Below are positions 36,722-46,137 of a stretch of 64,000 bases of DNA, one piece after another. A model generated the notes under the pieces. That model worked only from the letters and a program-made list of their open reading frames with translations, was not told where the DNA came from and made no database searches. The position numbers and the translations under genes were made by a program. Origin of the DNA: Thermococcus nautili. Lineage in GTDB: Archaea; Methanobacteriota_B; Thermococci; Thermococcales; Thermococcaceae. The first letter of the stretch is position 1. Each line of letters starts with the position of its first letter. The stretch is from assembly GCF_000585495.1 (NCBI RefSeq), contig NZ_CP007264.1:1912357-1976356 (forward strand), written 5' to 3'.

Positions 36722-36826
36722 GCCAAAAGCACTCCCTCCTCAGCTCAGCGCCAAAAACAATCCCGCCTAACGGCTATGTCAGGGCTCGAGAAGCGACCTT
36801 TAAAGCCAAAAACAATCACTCCTGAC
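36722..36826. repeat. Three 22-nt imperfect direct repeats upstream of trpB2
   Basis: GCCAAAAGCACTCCCTCCTC (36722), GCCAAAAACAATCCCGCCTA (36750) and GCCAAAAACAATCACTCCTG (36805) occupy the gap between trpB2 and the next gene. They share GCCAAAA-CA-TC-C-CCT. They could be operators or a short non-coding array. The rest of 36615-36862 holds the trpB2 promoter region and a small palindrome AAGGAAACTGCGTTTCCTT at about 36846. Confidence 0.4.
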
Positions 36827-36862
36827 CATCATGGCGCATCGAGGTAAGGAAACTGCGTTTCC

Positions 36863-38212
36863 TTAAGTTCTTTTCGGTTGCTTTATTGACGATAAGACGA
36901 ATTGTACGTTTTTGGCTTCCCCTTTAACTGCCACAGCGACGAAGTATCCTCTGCGTTCGAGGCAAATGGAAGTCGTTTCCCCGTCGGAAGCGTCGAGCAG
37001 GTAGCGGGCGTAGTCGCACTGCCCGCGAATTCCGTACACGAGAAGGTTCACGCTGACGTTCTTCTCACCCACAGACGTCAAAAACTCTTTTCCAGCGAGG
37101 GACCAGAGGGCAGGTTCTCCGGCGGGTTTCAGGACGAGGCTTCCGTTGAGCTCCGCTATCACGGCGTTGAGCACTTCTTCGGGGGTTGTTCCCCTCACTT
37201 CCCGGCCGTTTCTCAGACCGCAGGGTGAGAGCTTCTCCGCCGAGTTTTTCACTTCTGTAGTTTTCCCGCTCAGAACGAGGATTTCCTTCCCCTTAAGGGC
37301 AACGTAGTGAGATTCCCCTCCCCTCGTCCAGAGAGACCACCTGCAGTCCCCGCTTTTTCCCTCCATCAGCTTGACGTATCCGGTTCCCTTGAGCTCTATT
37401 TCTATGGCTTTGTAGGTGTTCCTCACCCATTCCCCCGGCCAGTCCGATAGGTCGAGCTTTCCAACCCTGACGCTCCCGTTTGAGCTCCAGTTGAAGCGGT
37501 ACCTTACGAAAGTCGGCGGCTCGCTCGCGTTCCAGAGGTAGTCGTCGTGCCAGCGGAGCGCAAACCCCTTGACGCCCCTGCAGGGGCCTCGCGCCGAGAT
37601 AACGGCGAGGCCACCGCCGAGAATCCTTGTTTCGGCCAGATATACGCATTCCCCATCCCTAGCGAAGAGGGCATCTCTCATGATGTCGGAGTCGCTTACG
37701 TAGTTCTCCACAATCCCTAGGTAGCCCTCCGATTCAACGCGTTTTGCGGCCTCACTGTAGGCGTTATCGGCCTTCTCACGTGGTTCATAGAGGGTTACAT
37801 AACGGCCGAGGACTGGAAGTCTGACCCCTGAGGACTTCCAGGCAACCCCGCTGACGAGAATCGTCGAGTACGCAACCGTTTTGTTGCAGGAGTAAGTGAG
37901 CTCCCCACCGCCCAGCGGCCAAGTATCGGCCTTTCTTCCCCAGCAACCTGTGGCAAAATAAAGGCCGAACTCGACGTTCGGGCCCGTGACCGGAGGGGGC
38001 ATTAAGAGGAGCATCAGGATGAGCGAGATTATCAAAAACGGTGCCAGCCGGAGGGGCCTTTTGCTGTAGTAGTTCCTGAAAACCAGTGGGGGTACGATAA
38101 CTGCGGAGATAAAGAGGAGGACTCCGAGGAGGTGGTTGAGCTGGAGGATTATCCATGCGAGGGATGAGAGCAACGCCGAAACGGCGACGGAAGCAATCAG
38201 TTTGCCCGTCAT
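36863..38212 (-). CDS. Membrane protein with two related extracellular domains
   Basis: The 449-aa product has three or four N-terminal helices (residues 1-72), then a long extracellular part. The C-terminal half resembles the two proteins encoded upstream: CRWSLWTRGGESHYVALKGKEILVLSG and YGIRGQCDYARYLLDASDG match CRWTIWDGRRAYYVG... and YATDEQLEYARSLLEG. It belongs to a local family of lineage-specific surface proteins. No enzymatic motif is seen. Confidence 0.75.
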   Translation of the reverse strand: MTGKLIASVAVSALLSSLAWIILQLNHLLGVLLFISAVIVPPLVFRNYYSKRPLRLAPFLIISLILMLLLMPPPVTGPNVEFGLYFATGCWGRKADTWPLGGGELTYSCNKTVAYSTILVSGVAWKSSGVRLPVLGRYVTLYEPREKADNAYSEAAKRVESEGYLGIVENYVSDSDIMRDALFARDGECVYLAETRILGGGLAVISARGPCRGVKGFALRWHDDYLWNASEPPTFVRYRFNWSSNGSVRVGKLDLSDWPGEWVRNTYKAIEIELKGTGYVKLMEGKSGDCRWSLWTRGGESHYVALKGKEILVLSGKTTEVKNSAEKLSPCGLRNGREVRGTTPEEVLNAVIAELNGSLVLKPAGEPALWSLAGKEFLTSVGEKNVSVNLLVYGIRGQCDYARYLLDASDGETTSICLERRGYFVAVAVKGEAKNVQFVLSSIKQPKRT

Positions 38213-38320
38213 GGTCCTCGTTAGTTGTTACGTCTCGGAGGAATATAACCTTTGCCATGGTTTCAAATTGTTTTGAATCGTTCTTAAGAATCGTCTAGGG
38301 GTTATGAAAAAGGAAAAATG

Positions 38321-39097
38321 TTAGCTTTCCGGTTTCTGGATTATCTCAATGGCCTTGTCAACGTCCGCTTTCCTTCCCTTAAGGGCTATGAGGGCGTAGT
38401 AATCACCGCCGTCGTTTCTCAGGAACTTTATGCTCCTGTCTTCCTTTTTCATCACGTACTCAGCGTATTTCACCTGGTCATCGCTTGAGTACACGAGAAT
38501 GAGGACTTCGACACCTTCTCCGACGTTTGCCTTGAAGGAGAACTTAGCGAGGTACCAGTCTGGCATGGGGCCGGTCCAGTTGGAAGGGGTTGTGGTAACG
38601 TTGTTCTTCATGAACTTGTTGCCGAGCGAGATTGCCATCGCCTCGGCTACCTTCCAGGGGCTTGGCGACGGCAGCGGGCTTGAGTCCAAGGGTCTCCCGC
38701 AGAGCCAGTGCTCATCGCTGGCGTTCAAAACCGCCCCCGTCTCCCCGCGTATAACCAGAAACCTCGTTCCGTTGTAGGCCAGGTAGTAGCTCTTTGTCCC
38801 CCTCGTCCAGTAGCTCCACTGGCACGTTTTACTGCTCCAGTTTCCAGATACCATTGAGTAGCCAATCTTTGAGAGTTCGGAGAGCACACTTCCGTAAAGT
38901 CCTCCCGCGTTCTCGATTGTCTTGTTCACTACCTCGACGGAGCCAATCTTTTTCCAGCTCATGTTTACGAGGCTTGGGGGGTCGGTGTAGCCCCAGATTT
39001 CGGGTTTCGGAACCGGCTCGATGTAGTAGTACTCCCAGTAAATTAATCCGACTAAAATCAGGATTGCAACGAGTGCCAGCACCTTCTTCATTTCCAT
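38321..39097 (-). CDS. Membrane-anchored extracellular protein, paralogue 2
   Basis: The 258-aa product has one N-terminal anchor (VLALVAILILVGLIYWEYY) and an extracellular domain with PEIWGYTDPPSLVNMSWKKIGSV..., CQWSYWTRGTKSYYLAYNG, and LILVYSSDDQVKYAEYVM. The same block order occurs in the product of 39097-39879. TGATG couples its start to that gene. A further start at ATG 39091 is possible. Confidence 0.75.
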   Translation of the reverse strand: MEMKKVLALVAILILVGLIYWEYYYIEPVPKPEIWGYTDPPSLVNMSWKKIGSVEVVNKTIENAGGLYGSVLSELSKIGYSMVSGNWSSKTCQWSYWTRGTKSYYLAYNGTRFLVIRGETGAVLNASDEHWLCGRPLDSSPLPSPSPWKVAEAMAISLGNKFMKNNVTTTPSNWTGPMPDWYLAKFSFKANVGEGVEVLILVYSSDDQVKYAEYVMKKEDRSIKFLRNDGGDYYALIALKGRKADVDKAIEIIQKPES

Positions 39098-39879
39098 CAC
39101 CCGCAGGAAGCTCCTCTTGTATTGGCAACGCTCTCAATCGAATCGTAGGCCCTAGAGATATCCCCCGTGGGGCCGTCGAGTACCACAAGCGCACGATAGC
39201 TGAGGGCGGAGATGCAGAGCGTTTTCCCCTCCAGGAGCGACCTCGCGTACTCAAGCTGTTCGTCCGTTGCGTAGATTAGAATCAGGATTTTCACCTTTCC
39301 GGCCTCTAAGCTGTAGTTGGCGAGGTTCCAGGGGATTTTTCCGTTCCACTCTGAGGGAACGACGATTACGCCGTCTTTTTCCAGTGCGTCGCCTATAAGT
39401 GAGGCCGTGTAGGAGAGGGCTTTTTGGGGGCTCGGGCCGATGACGGTGGTCTTCCAACCTGGCTTTCCGCACTTCGACGTCTCGTTCACCCACTCAACGA
39501 CTGCCTTCAGCTCTCCGCGTGCCACTAAAATGCCGCCTTCGGTCTCCCCAACGTAGTAGGCCCTCCTCCCGTCCCAGATTGTCCACCGGCAGTCGCTCCA
39601 GTTGGCGTAGACGGGGTAGTAGCCGAGGGCCCTGAGCTGCTCTTCCAGTTTCCCTGTGAGGTTCCTGGGAAGCGTCGTTACCTCGACGTTCCCGTTCCTT
39701 TCCCAGCTCACGTTTTCGAGAAGCGGCGGGTCGGTGAGGCCCCAGAGGGCGGGTTTTTCTACGGGTTTAACGCTTTCCTCCTCCTGCCCCATTTCCCCGC
39801 CCTTCGGCAGGTAGTTTACGACGCCAACCGCTATGAGTGCGATAACTATGATTGCCAAAATCCTGTACTTCCCTTTCAT
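39097..39879 (-). CDS. Membrane-anchored extracellular protein, paralogue 1
   Basis: The 260-aa product starts MKGKYRILAIIVIALIAVGVVNYLP (single anchor). The outer domain shares ALWGLTDPPLLENVSWERNGNVEV, DCRWTIWDGRRAYYVGETEGGILVARG and LILIYATDEQLEYARSLLEG with its downstream paralogue. Four or more cysteines suggest disulfides. It is first of the coupled pair. Function is unknown. Confidence 0.75.
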   Translation of the reverse strand: MKGKYRILAIIVIALIAVGVVNYLPKGGEMGQEEESVKPVEKPALWGLTDPPLLENVSWERNGNVEVTTLPRNLTGKLEEQLRALGYYPVYANWSDCRWTIWDGRRAYYVGETEGGILVARGELKAVVEWVNETSKCGKPGWKTTVIGPSPQKALSYTASLIGDALEKDGVIVVPSEWNGKIPWNLANYSLEAGKVKILILIYATDEQLEYARSLLEGKTLCISALSYRALVVLDGPTGDISRAYDSIESVANTRGASCG

Positions 39880-39888
39880 CCCAACACC

Positions 39889-40332
39889 TCACGCGACCTC
39901 GGTCTGCTCGTAGGGGCTCTTCCCCTGCCTGTGCTTCACGAGGAGCGAGTAGAAGAACTCCTTCATGTCTGGGGACATACCGTCGTCGAGGAGTATGTCG
40001 GCTTTTCCCGAGTAGTCCTTCTCCGCCTTCGTCACGAGCAGGGCAATCTTCGGGGTCAGGTGTTCGAGCAGGGCCTTTCCCACCTCTGCGTACTCCTCGT
40101 CGTCGAGCTCCTCATCGCTCTCGATGGCTATGTAGACGATGAACCCCTTCATCTGGACCGCGAGCACGGTTTCCGTCTCGGTCACCTCGAAGAACGAGAA
40201 GTTGTAGCCTTCCCTCTCGGCCCTCGCTATGAGCAGACCCTTTATCGAGAGCGTAACGGGCTTTCCCTCAATCTCGAAGATTAAATCCTCCGCGAACTCC
40301 CTTCGCGCTATTGAGTAGAGCTCATCCCTCAT
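39889..40332 (-). CDS. 147-aa hypothetical protein
   Basis: A soluble alpha/beta protein starting [24 protein letters not shown], with a mid-region [37 protein letters not shown] and a C-terminal [16 protein letters not shown]. The 238-aa open frame extends upstream through the nikR promoter; ATG 40332 is the plausible start. No family is recognised. It is divergent from nikR. Confidence 0.65.
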   Translation of the reverse strand: MRDELYSIARREFAEDLIFEIEGKPVTLSIKGLLIARAEREGYNFSFFEVTETETVLAVQMKGFIVYIAIESDEELDDEEYAEVGKALLEHLTPKIALLVTKAEKDYSGKADILLDDGMSPDMKEFFYSLLVKHRQGKSPYEQTEVA

Positions 40333-40413
40333 GCTCGAACCTACTCCGGTTCGGATAAAAGACTTTTGGAACAGGTTTATAACTTTCGTGTCATCACTTG
40401 GGTTGGTGGTGTT

Positions 40414-40830
40414 ATGAAGGTGGTCCGTTTCGGCGTCTCCGTACCTGAGGAACTGCTTGAAAAGTTCGACAGGATAATCGAGGAAAAGGGCTACGTGAAC
40501 AGGAGCGAGGCGATAAGGGATTTGATGAGGGACTTCATAATCAGGCACGAGTGGGAGACCGGCGATGCGGAAGTTGCCGGAACGATAACGATGCTCTACA
40601 ACCACGATGAAGCGGACGTCGTTAAAGAGCTCCTCGACCTACAGCACGACTACCTTGATGAAATAGTTTCCAGCATTCACGTCCACATGGACGAGCACAA
40701 CTGCCTCGAGGTCGTCATCGTCAAGGGGAAGGCGAGCAGGATAAAGGAGATAGCGGACAGGCTTTTGAGCCTCAAGGGAGTGAAGCACGGCAAGCTCGTC
40801 ATGACGGGGACGGGGAAGGAGCTGGTTTAA
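40414..40830 (+). CDS. nikR: Nickel-responsive regulator NikR
   Basis: The 138-aa regulator has a ribbon-helix-helix N-terminus ([39 protein letters not shown]) and a C-terminal ACT-like metal domain with the [13 protein letters not shown] site (His, His, Cys; a further His in QHDYLD). It represses nickel uptake when Ni is bound. TTTATAAC at about 40377-40384 and GGTGGTG precede the ATG. It converges with rqcH, overlapping 4 bp. Confidence 0.93.
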   Translation: MKVVRFGVSVPEELLEKFDRIIEEKGYVNRSEAIRDLMRDFIIRHEWETGDAEVAGTITMLYNHDEADVVKELLDLQHDYLDEIVSSIHVHMDEHNCLEVVIVKGKASRIKEIADRLLSLKGVKHGKLVMTGTGKELV

Positions 40831-42779
40831 CCCACCACCTCCGCTATTTCTCCCCCTCCCGGCGGAAGAATCGCGTTCAAATCCTCCTCGCGCACCTTGT
40901 AGCCCCACTTCTCCAGGATTCCGCGTATCTTCTTGACGAGCTCTCCCTTCTTGAGTCTGCCTGGCCTTATGACGATGTACCTGTTCGTGTGGGCCTTAAT
41001 CGCGTCAACCGGCGCGCAGACGACGTAGTCTTCCCCATCGTAGTTTATCACGCCAACCGCTAACTTCAGCGGAAGCCCGCGAAGCCAGTTCCTCTTTCCG
41101 TAGACCATGAAGGCGCCCTTACCGAGGTACTCACCGCTCGGGGCCTGCTTCGTCACCTGATTTGGATACGCCCAGTAGGCGTCCGCTCCATACAGCCCCT
41201 GACTCCAGGCGCGACTCATCGAGACTGCGAACTGGCAGGCCTCGAATATCGTCTTCTCCCCGGCCTTTTGCCCGTCCTTGATGACGACGTGGGGAGCGCC
41301 GTAAACGTCGGCGTGGCAGTAGAGGTCGTTCTCGGTCATGTGCTTCTTTATCAGGGTTTCGTTCGTTCCTGCATCTTTTCCCGCCAAGACAAGAAAGCCC
41401 TCGCTCGAAACGAACCAGCGGAACTTCTCGAACCACTTCTTCTTTCTCCTCTCGATTCTCTTGACGTTGAGCTCCTTCTTCATCTCCTCCTCGATGAGCT
41501 TCTCGACCTCGTCGAGCTTGCGCTTCGTGTCCTCGTAGGCCTTCAAGGCACCCTCGTACTTGTGCCTGAACTTCTTGGCCTTCTCGTAGTAGAGCTCGGC
41601 GTTCTCGCCTATGCTTTTGTTGAGGTAGAGTTTAACCTTCCTCCCCTCGAGCTCAATCGTTACGGCCTTCTCCTTCGGGTCGATGGCCTTCACCATGAGC
41701 GCAACTCTGTTACCCTCTTTTTTGCCCGCCTCTATGCGCTTCCTGAACTCCTCCCAGCCGAGCTTTTCTGTGGCCTTCCTGAACTCGTCCAAAAGCCTCT
41801 CTATGAGGGCGTAGTTCGCGTAGATTAAATCCCCTATCTCCTGGTTCTCGTTCATCGCTTTTTCAAAGCCCTTCAGCATCTCCTCCTGCTTTCTCAGCGT
41901 CGCCAGCAACTGCCTTTTCTTGTTTTCGAGCTTCCTCGTCCTCTCGATTTTGGCCTTCTCGATTGTGAGCTTACCGAAGTACTCGTCGAGGGCCTCGCTG
42001 AACGTTTTGAAATACTTCTTTTCAAGCCCCTCATAGATTCTCAGCTCGATTGGAACGACGTCGTGCATGTTGCCGTCCTTGTAGACGATGTTCGGCCTCG
42101 GCTCGTCGTTGAAGGTTCCCATCATCGCCTCGTAGACCTTCTTTAAATCCTCATCGCTCAGCTCCTTCACAGGGGTGGTTTTCTCGAAGCCGGCCCTTAT
42201 GGAAATCTCCTCCGCGTACATTCCGCCCATGTTGAGCTTCCTCGCCAGAGCTCTGACGAGCTCAAGCTCCTCGTTCTCCCTCATCAGCTCAAGAAAGCGC
42301 TCGAAGCTGACCTCCAGAGGGTTTTCTCTCGCCGGCGGGAACTTGTATTCTGCCTTGGGCTTTATCGCCCTGTCCTTGTACTCCTCGTATCTCAAAGCGG
42401 CAACAATCCTGTTCTCGGAATCCACGAGGACGATGTTGCCCCTCCTGAAGAGCTCGCCGATGAGCGTGTAGTCACCGACACGAATCTTGACAATCCTGTC
42501 GAACTGGTGTTGCTCTATCGCGTCTATAAAGCCTCCGCTCAGGTGCTTTCTGAGGAGCATCGTGAAGCTCGAAGGCTGTTTCGGTGCCTCCTTGACGTAG
42601 CTCGTTAAATGAAACCTCTTTCCAGCCTGGAGGATTAAATCGGCCCTGCCTTCCTTCGTGCGGAGCTTAATCCTAATCTCGTCGCCGTCGTGATAGACCT
42701 TGTCAACGCGAGAGCCAACGAGCCACTGGAGTTCTCTCACGACGTAGCGTATATCAACTGAACTCATCTCTTCCTTCAT
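40827..42779 (-). CDS. rqcH: RqcH/NFACT ribosome quality-control factor
   Basis: The 650-aa protein begins with the NFACT-N fold ([34 protein letters not shown]), contains helix-hairpin and long coiled-coil sections ([41 protein letters not shown]), and the NFACT-R domain ([29 protein letters not shown]). Rqc2/RqcH proteins bind obstructed large subunits and recruit tRNA to tail nascent chains. ATG 42779 or ATG 42767 could be used. Confidence 0.92.
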   Translation of the reverse strand: MKEEMSSVDIRYVVRELQWLVGSRVDKVYHDGDEIRIKLRTKEGRADLILQAGKRFHLTSYVKEAPKQPSSFTMLLRKHLSGGFIDAIEQHQFDRIVKIRVGDYTLIGELFRRGNIVLVDSENRIVAALRYEEYKDRAIKPKAEYKFPPARENPLEVSFERFLELMRENEELELVRALARKLNMGGMYAEEISIRAGFEKTTPVKELSDEDLKKVYEAMMGTFNDEPRPNIVYKDGNMHDVVPIELRIYEGLEKKYFKTFSEALDEYFGKLTIEKAKIERTRKLENKKRQLLATLRKQEEMLKGFEKAMNENQEIGDLIYANYALIERLLDEFRKATEKLGWEEFRKRIEAGKKEGNRVALMVKAIDPKEKAVTIELEGRKVKLYLNKSIGENAELYYEKAKKFRHKYEGALKAYEDTKRKLDEVEKLIEEEMKKELNVKRIERRKKKWFEKFRWFVSSEGFLVLAGKDAGTNETLIKKHMTENDLYCHADVYGAPHVVIKDGQKAGEKTIFEACQFAVSMSRAWSQGLYGADAYWAYPNQVTKQAPSGEYLGKGAFMVYGKRNWLRGLPLKLAVGVINYDGEDYVVCAPVDAIKAHTNRYIVIRPGRLKKGELVKKIRGILEKWGYKVREEDLNAILPPGGGEIAEVVG

Positions 42780-42818
42780 TCTCTCACCCGAAAAGAGTAG
42801 AGGGCGGGGGTTAAAAGG

Positions 42819-43079
42819 TTAAAGCCTGAGCGCGAGCAGAACGAGCGCCCCCGCAATCGCGAGAGCCGCCCTGGTTGCGTCGCTTTTGTTCCCCTCAATG
42901 GCTTCGCTCAGCAGTCCGAAGGAGAGGCCGACGAGCCCCATGTCGTAGAGCACGTACGCGAGCTTCGTAAAGGCGTCCATAGGGGATGAGAGCACGCTCA
43001 GTATTGCACCCAGAAGAACGACCGCTAGGGCACCGGCTATGAACCCGCTCTCCGTTCCTGCTAGCTCCATCGCCCTCAT
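42819..43079 (-). CDS. Small membrane protein, three helices
   Basis: The 86-aa product has hydrophobic segments near 10-31, 38-60 and 66-86, separated by a charged EAIEGNKSDATR loop. It is divergent from the branching enzyme, with a GGTGATAAC-type ribosome site. No family is recognised. Confidence 0.65.
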   Translation of the reverse strand: MRAMELAGTESGFIAGALAVVLLGAILSVLSSPMDAFTKLAYVLYDMGLVGLSFGLLSEAIEGNKSDATRAALAIAGALVLLALRL

Positions 43080-43203
43080 GTTATCACCATACTCAGTTGG
43101 AACCGGAAGATAAAACGTTTTCCATGCACATTACTGGTCACGGTGACAGGTCTGTTCCGAATAAGGTTAAATACGATGAAGCTTAAACACCAACGGTGAT
43201 ACC

Positions 43204-45252
43204 ATGAGAGGCTACCTAACCTTCGTCCTTCACACTCACCTTCCCTACGTCAGGAAACACGGCAAGTGGCCCTTCGGAGAGGAGTGGCTTTACGAGGCGA
43301 TGAGCGAGAGCTACCTGCCCCTGCTCATGGAGTTCGAACGTTTGAGGGACTCGGGCGTTCGCTTCCAGCTCGTGGTGAACATAACGCCCGTCCTGATGGA
43401 ACAGCTGGCCGACGACTACGTCAAGGCCGAGTTCGAGAAGTACCTCTTGAGGAAAATCGAAAGAACAAGGGAGGACCTCGAATCTGGCAAATATCCTGGG
43501 AAACCTGTTAAAGAGACCCTCCGCCACTTCGAGCGCGTTTACTCCTACTGGAAGGCCATAAACGGAGACGTAATCGGCAGGTTCCGGGAGCTCCAGGAGG
43601 GGGGCTACCTTGAAATAATAACCTCCCCCGCGACACACGCCTACCTTCCCCTCCTCTGGAGGGAGGAGTCGATACGCTCGCAGATAGCCAACGGAGTGGC
43701 GACCTACGAGAAGCACTTCGGAAGGAGACCGCGGGGAATGTGGGTTTCAGAGTGCGCCTACAGGCCGGGTGGAGAATGGCATCTCCCCGGCGGAAGAACC
43801 GTTGAGAGGAAGGGAATAGAGAAGTTCCTTGAGGAGTTTGGAATCGAGTACTTCTTCGTCGAGAGCAACCTCGTTGATAACGGGCCGGTGGGCGACTCCT
43901 ACGGCGCCCCGGTTCCCACAGGCTCCCTCGCGACGCTCAGGCCATACTGGGTCAAGGGGTCAAACGTCGCAATCTTTGCCAGAAACCGCGAGACGGGCCA
44001 TCAGGTCTGGAGCGCCCACTACGGCTACCCGGGCGACTTCCATTACCGGGAGTTCCACAGGAAGGCCGAGCGGAGCGGTAACCAGTACTGGCGCGTGACG
44101 GGCAAGGACGTTGATTTGGGCGAGAAAGACTTCTACGACCCCGAGAAGGCCCTTGAGCGGGTTGAAGAGCATGCGAGGCACTTCGTTTCCCTCGTCGAGG
44201 ACCTGCTCGCGAGGTTCGAGGAGGAAACCGGCGAGAAGGGGATAATCGTTGCCCCCTACGACACAGAGCTGTTCGGCCACTGGTGGTACGAGGGAGTTAA
44301 GTGGCTTGGCAGGGTTCTTGAGCTTCTTGCCGGGAGGGGAATCAAAACGACGACGCTTTCGGCCTTCCTCTCGAACTACTCCGGGGAGAGGCTTGAGGTT
44401 GAACTTCCTGAGGGCTCGTGGGGCGCCAACGCGGACCACTCGACCTGGTGGAATCCGGAAACGGAGTGGACGTGGGAGGAAATCTACCGCGCGGAGGAGC
44501 GTATGGTCGCGCTGGCGAGCCGCTTTTACGGGAAGGACAAGCTCGGCGACAGGGCGATAGAACAGCTCGCGAGGGAGCTTCTAATCCTTGAGGCGAGCGA
44601 CTGGCAGTTCCTCATAACGACGGGCCAGGCGAAGGCCTACGCCGAGAGGCGCGTTCTGCTTCACGCTAGGGACTTCCACAGGCTCGCCAACGAGGTTGTC
44701 AGGTACTTCAAGACCGGCGAGATGGACGTTTCGCTCCTTGAGGAGCTTGAGGAGCGCGACAACCCCTTCAGGCCGGTGATAGTTGCCCACTACGTCAGCG
44801 ACAATCCACCTGGGCTTGAGGAGTACGTGGAGCCCCCCGAGGTGCCGCCCGAGGAGCGGGATAGGACGGAGGAAGTGGGGGGAACGTTCGTTGAGGCTGA
44901 GGTCGAGCTCGGTGAGAGCGTCTTCGAGGGTTCCGATGAGAGGTTCTACGCGAGTTCGCTCGCCTTCGTAAAGAGAAGGAAGCCGAGGGTTCCCCTCGCT
45001 AGGAGGACTGACACGAGGCTTGCCAAGAGGGTCGAGAGGATTGGAACGCCCAGGAAGCCGAAGGCCGAGAAGAAACGCCCGCGGTTGAAGCGCCTCATAG
45101 ACGTCAAGGGCATTGGCCCCAAAACCCTTGCGAAGCTGAACAAGGCGGGAATAAACACACCCGAGGACCTTCTCCGTGCGAACCTTGAAGAGCTCGCGAG
45201 GAAGACTGGGATTTCAATAAAAAGGTTGAGAAGGTTCGTGGAGCAGCTTTAG
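43204..45252 (+). CDS. GH57 alpha-1,4-glucan branching enzyme with HhH tail
   Basis: The 682-aa enzyme makes alpha-1,6 branches in glycogen. GH57 regions are visible: HTHLPYVRKHGKWPFGEEWLYEA, ATHAYLPLL, GMWVSECAYRPG with the catalytic nucleophile Glu (about 183), YDTELFGHWW with the acid/base Asp (about 354), and WGANADHSTWWNPE. The tail after residue 560 is charged and ends in a helix-hairpin-helix (LIDVKGIGPKTLAKLNKAGINTPEDLL), as in T. kodakarensis TK1436. GGTGATACC precedes the ATG. Confidence 0.94.
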   Translation: MRGYLTFVLHTHLPYVRKHGKWPFGEEWLYEAMSESYLPLLMEFERLRDSGVRFQLVVNITPVLMEQLADDYVKAEFEKYLLRKIERTREDLESGKYPGKPVKETLRHFERVYSYWKAINGDVIGRFRELQEGGYLEIITSPATHAYLPLLWREESIRSQIANGVATYEKHFGRRPRGMWVSECAYRPGGEWHLPGGRTVERKGIEKFLEEFGIEYFFVESNLVDNGPVGDSYGAPVPTGSLATLRPYWVKGSNVAIFARNRETGHQVWSAHYGYPGDFHYREFHRKAERSGNQYWRVTGKDVDLGEKDFYDPEKALERVEEHARHFVSLVEDLLARFEEETGEKGIIVAPYDTELFGHWWYEGVKWLGRVLELLAGRGIKTTTLSAFLSNYSGERLEVELPEGSWGANADHSTWWNPETEWTWEEIYRAEERMVALASRFYGKDKLGDRAIEQLARELLILEASDWQFLITTGQAKAYAERRVLLHARDFHRLANEVVRYFKTGEMDVSLLEELEERDNPFRPVIVAHYVSDNPPGLEEYVEPPEVPPEERDRTEEVGGTFVEAEVELGESVFEGSDERFYASSLAFVKRRKPRVPLARRTDTRLAKRVERIGTPRKPKAEKKRPRLKRLIDVKGIGPKTLAKLNKAGINTPEDLLRANLEELARKTGISIKRLRRFVEQL

Positions 45253-45989
45253 AGGAAGGCGTGGCGGTGCTTGTAGAGGCCTATTATTGCGCTCACGATG
45301 AGGTAAAGCTCCACAGCCGCGAGGAGCATCAAGAATATCAGGTAGCCCTGGACGAAGCTGGGGCTCTTGCCGAATTTGCTCGCTATTTCCTGTATTTTTT
45401 CCGGTGTAATCAGATTGTATATGCTGTACCTCAGGGCCATCATACCAACGATAACAGGTATTGGTATCGCCGAGTAGGCCAGCAGAAGCCCGAGGTAGCC
45501 CCTCCTCTGGAGGGAGAGCATGGAGAGGATTATCGGAATCGCGAGGATTAGGGCAGTGATTGCGAGGAACTGGTTGAGATAGAAGCCAGTGAGCACGAAG
45601 AAAGCGGTCATTCCAAACAGATACCTCCGGTAGACCTTCTTCAGCTCCGCTAGCATCTCCGGCTTGAAGTCGTACTCTGCCGAGCGGGAGTACAGGAGTA
45701 TCCTATCGGCGAGCTTCAGGTACTTCTTCTTGCCCTCCTTCTCTATGGCCTTGTCGGTGCTCATGAGCTTGAACTCCTTGGCCTTCTTGTAGAAGAACTC
45801 CGCGAGCTCCTCGTTGTCCTTCTCAACCTCCTCAGCGAGCCTCCTGAAGTTCTCGGCAGCTTCCTTAATCTTAGCCTTCACGCGTTCTTTCTCCTTCTCC
45901 GTGAGAACCGTGAGACGGTCTATTCTATCGAGGGTTGATTCAAGAACCTCGGCTGTGTCGAGCAGAATATCCTTGCTCTTCACGTTCAC
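45249..45989 (-). CDS. Coiled-coil membrane protein, 246 aa
   Basis: An N-terminal charged coiled-coil (LTVLTEKEKERVKAKIKEAAENFRRLAEEVEKDNEELAEFFYKK) is followed by about four membrane helices from residue 125. The C-terminus is HRHAFL. It overlaps the branching-enzyme stop by 4 bp in convergent orientation and lies downstream of the NSS transporter genes. No family is recognised. Confidence 0.7.
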   Translation of the reverse strand: MNVKSKDILLDTAEVLESTLDRIDRLTVLTEKEKERVKAKIKEAAENFRRLAEEVEKDNEELAEFFYKKAKEFKLMSTDKAIEKEGKKKYLKLADRILLYSRSAEYDFKPEMLAELKKVYRRYLFGMTAFFVLTGFYLNQFLAITALILAIPIILSMLSLQRRGYLGLLLAYSAIPIPVIVGMMALRYSIYNLITPEKIQEIASKFGKSPSFVQGYLIFLMLLAAVELYLIVSAIIGLYKHRHAFL

Positions 45990-46019
45990 ACCTCCAAAAG
46001 TTGAAAAGAAAGAAGGGCC

Positions 46020-46127
46020 TTAAGACCCTTGTGCCTTCTCGGCCTGGAGGAGCTTTCCAATGCTCCAGTACATGAGGGCAAAAATAACAAACCAGGCAAA
46101 GAGCATGTAGATTACCCAGCTTCCCAT
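46020..46127 (-). CDS. 35-aa NSS transporter small subunit (MetS-like)
   Basis: The frame encodes MGSWVIYMLFAWFVIFALMYWSIGKLL...KAQGS: one membrane helix and a short polar tail. It starts 11 nt after the stop of the NSS transporter with a GAGGTGGTGACG ribosome site. In bacteria the Na+-coupled methionine/alanine transporter MetP needs the tiny membrane protein MetS, encoded just after it. Size, position and topology match. It has not been recorded in most ORF calls because of its length. Confidence 0.75.
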   Translation of the reverse strand: MGSWVIYMLFAWFVIFALMYWSIGKLLQAEKAQGS

Positions 46128-46137
46128 CGTCACCACC

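Noticed and set aside
40333..40605. N-terminal extension of the 147-aa protein
   Set aside because: It would span the nikR promoter and start region on the other strand; ATG 40332 is sufficient.
43080..43203. TGM-type sugar operator before the GH57 gene
   Set aside because: TATCAC and GTGATA occur but not in the required TATCAC-N5-GTGATA arrangement; they are ribosome sites of divergent genes.
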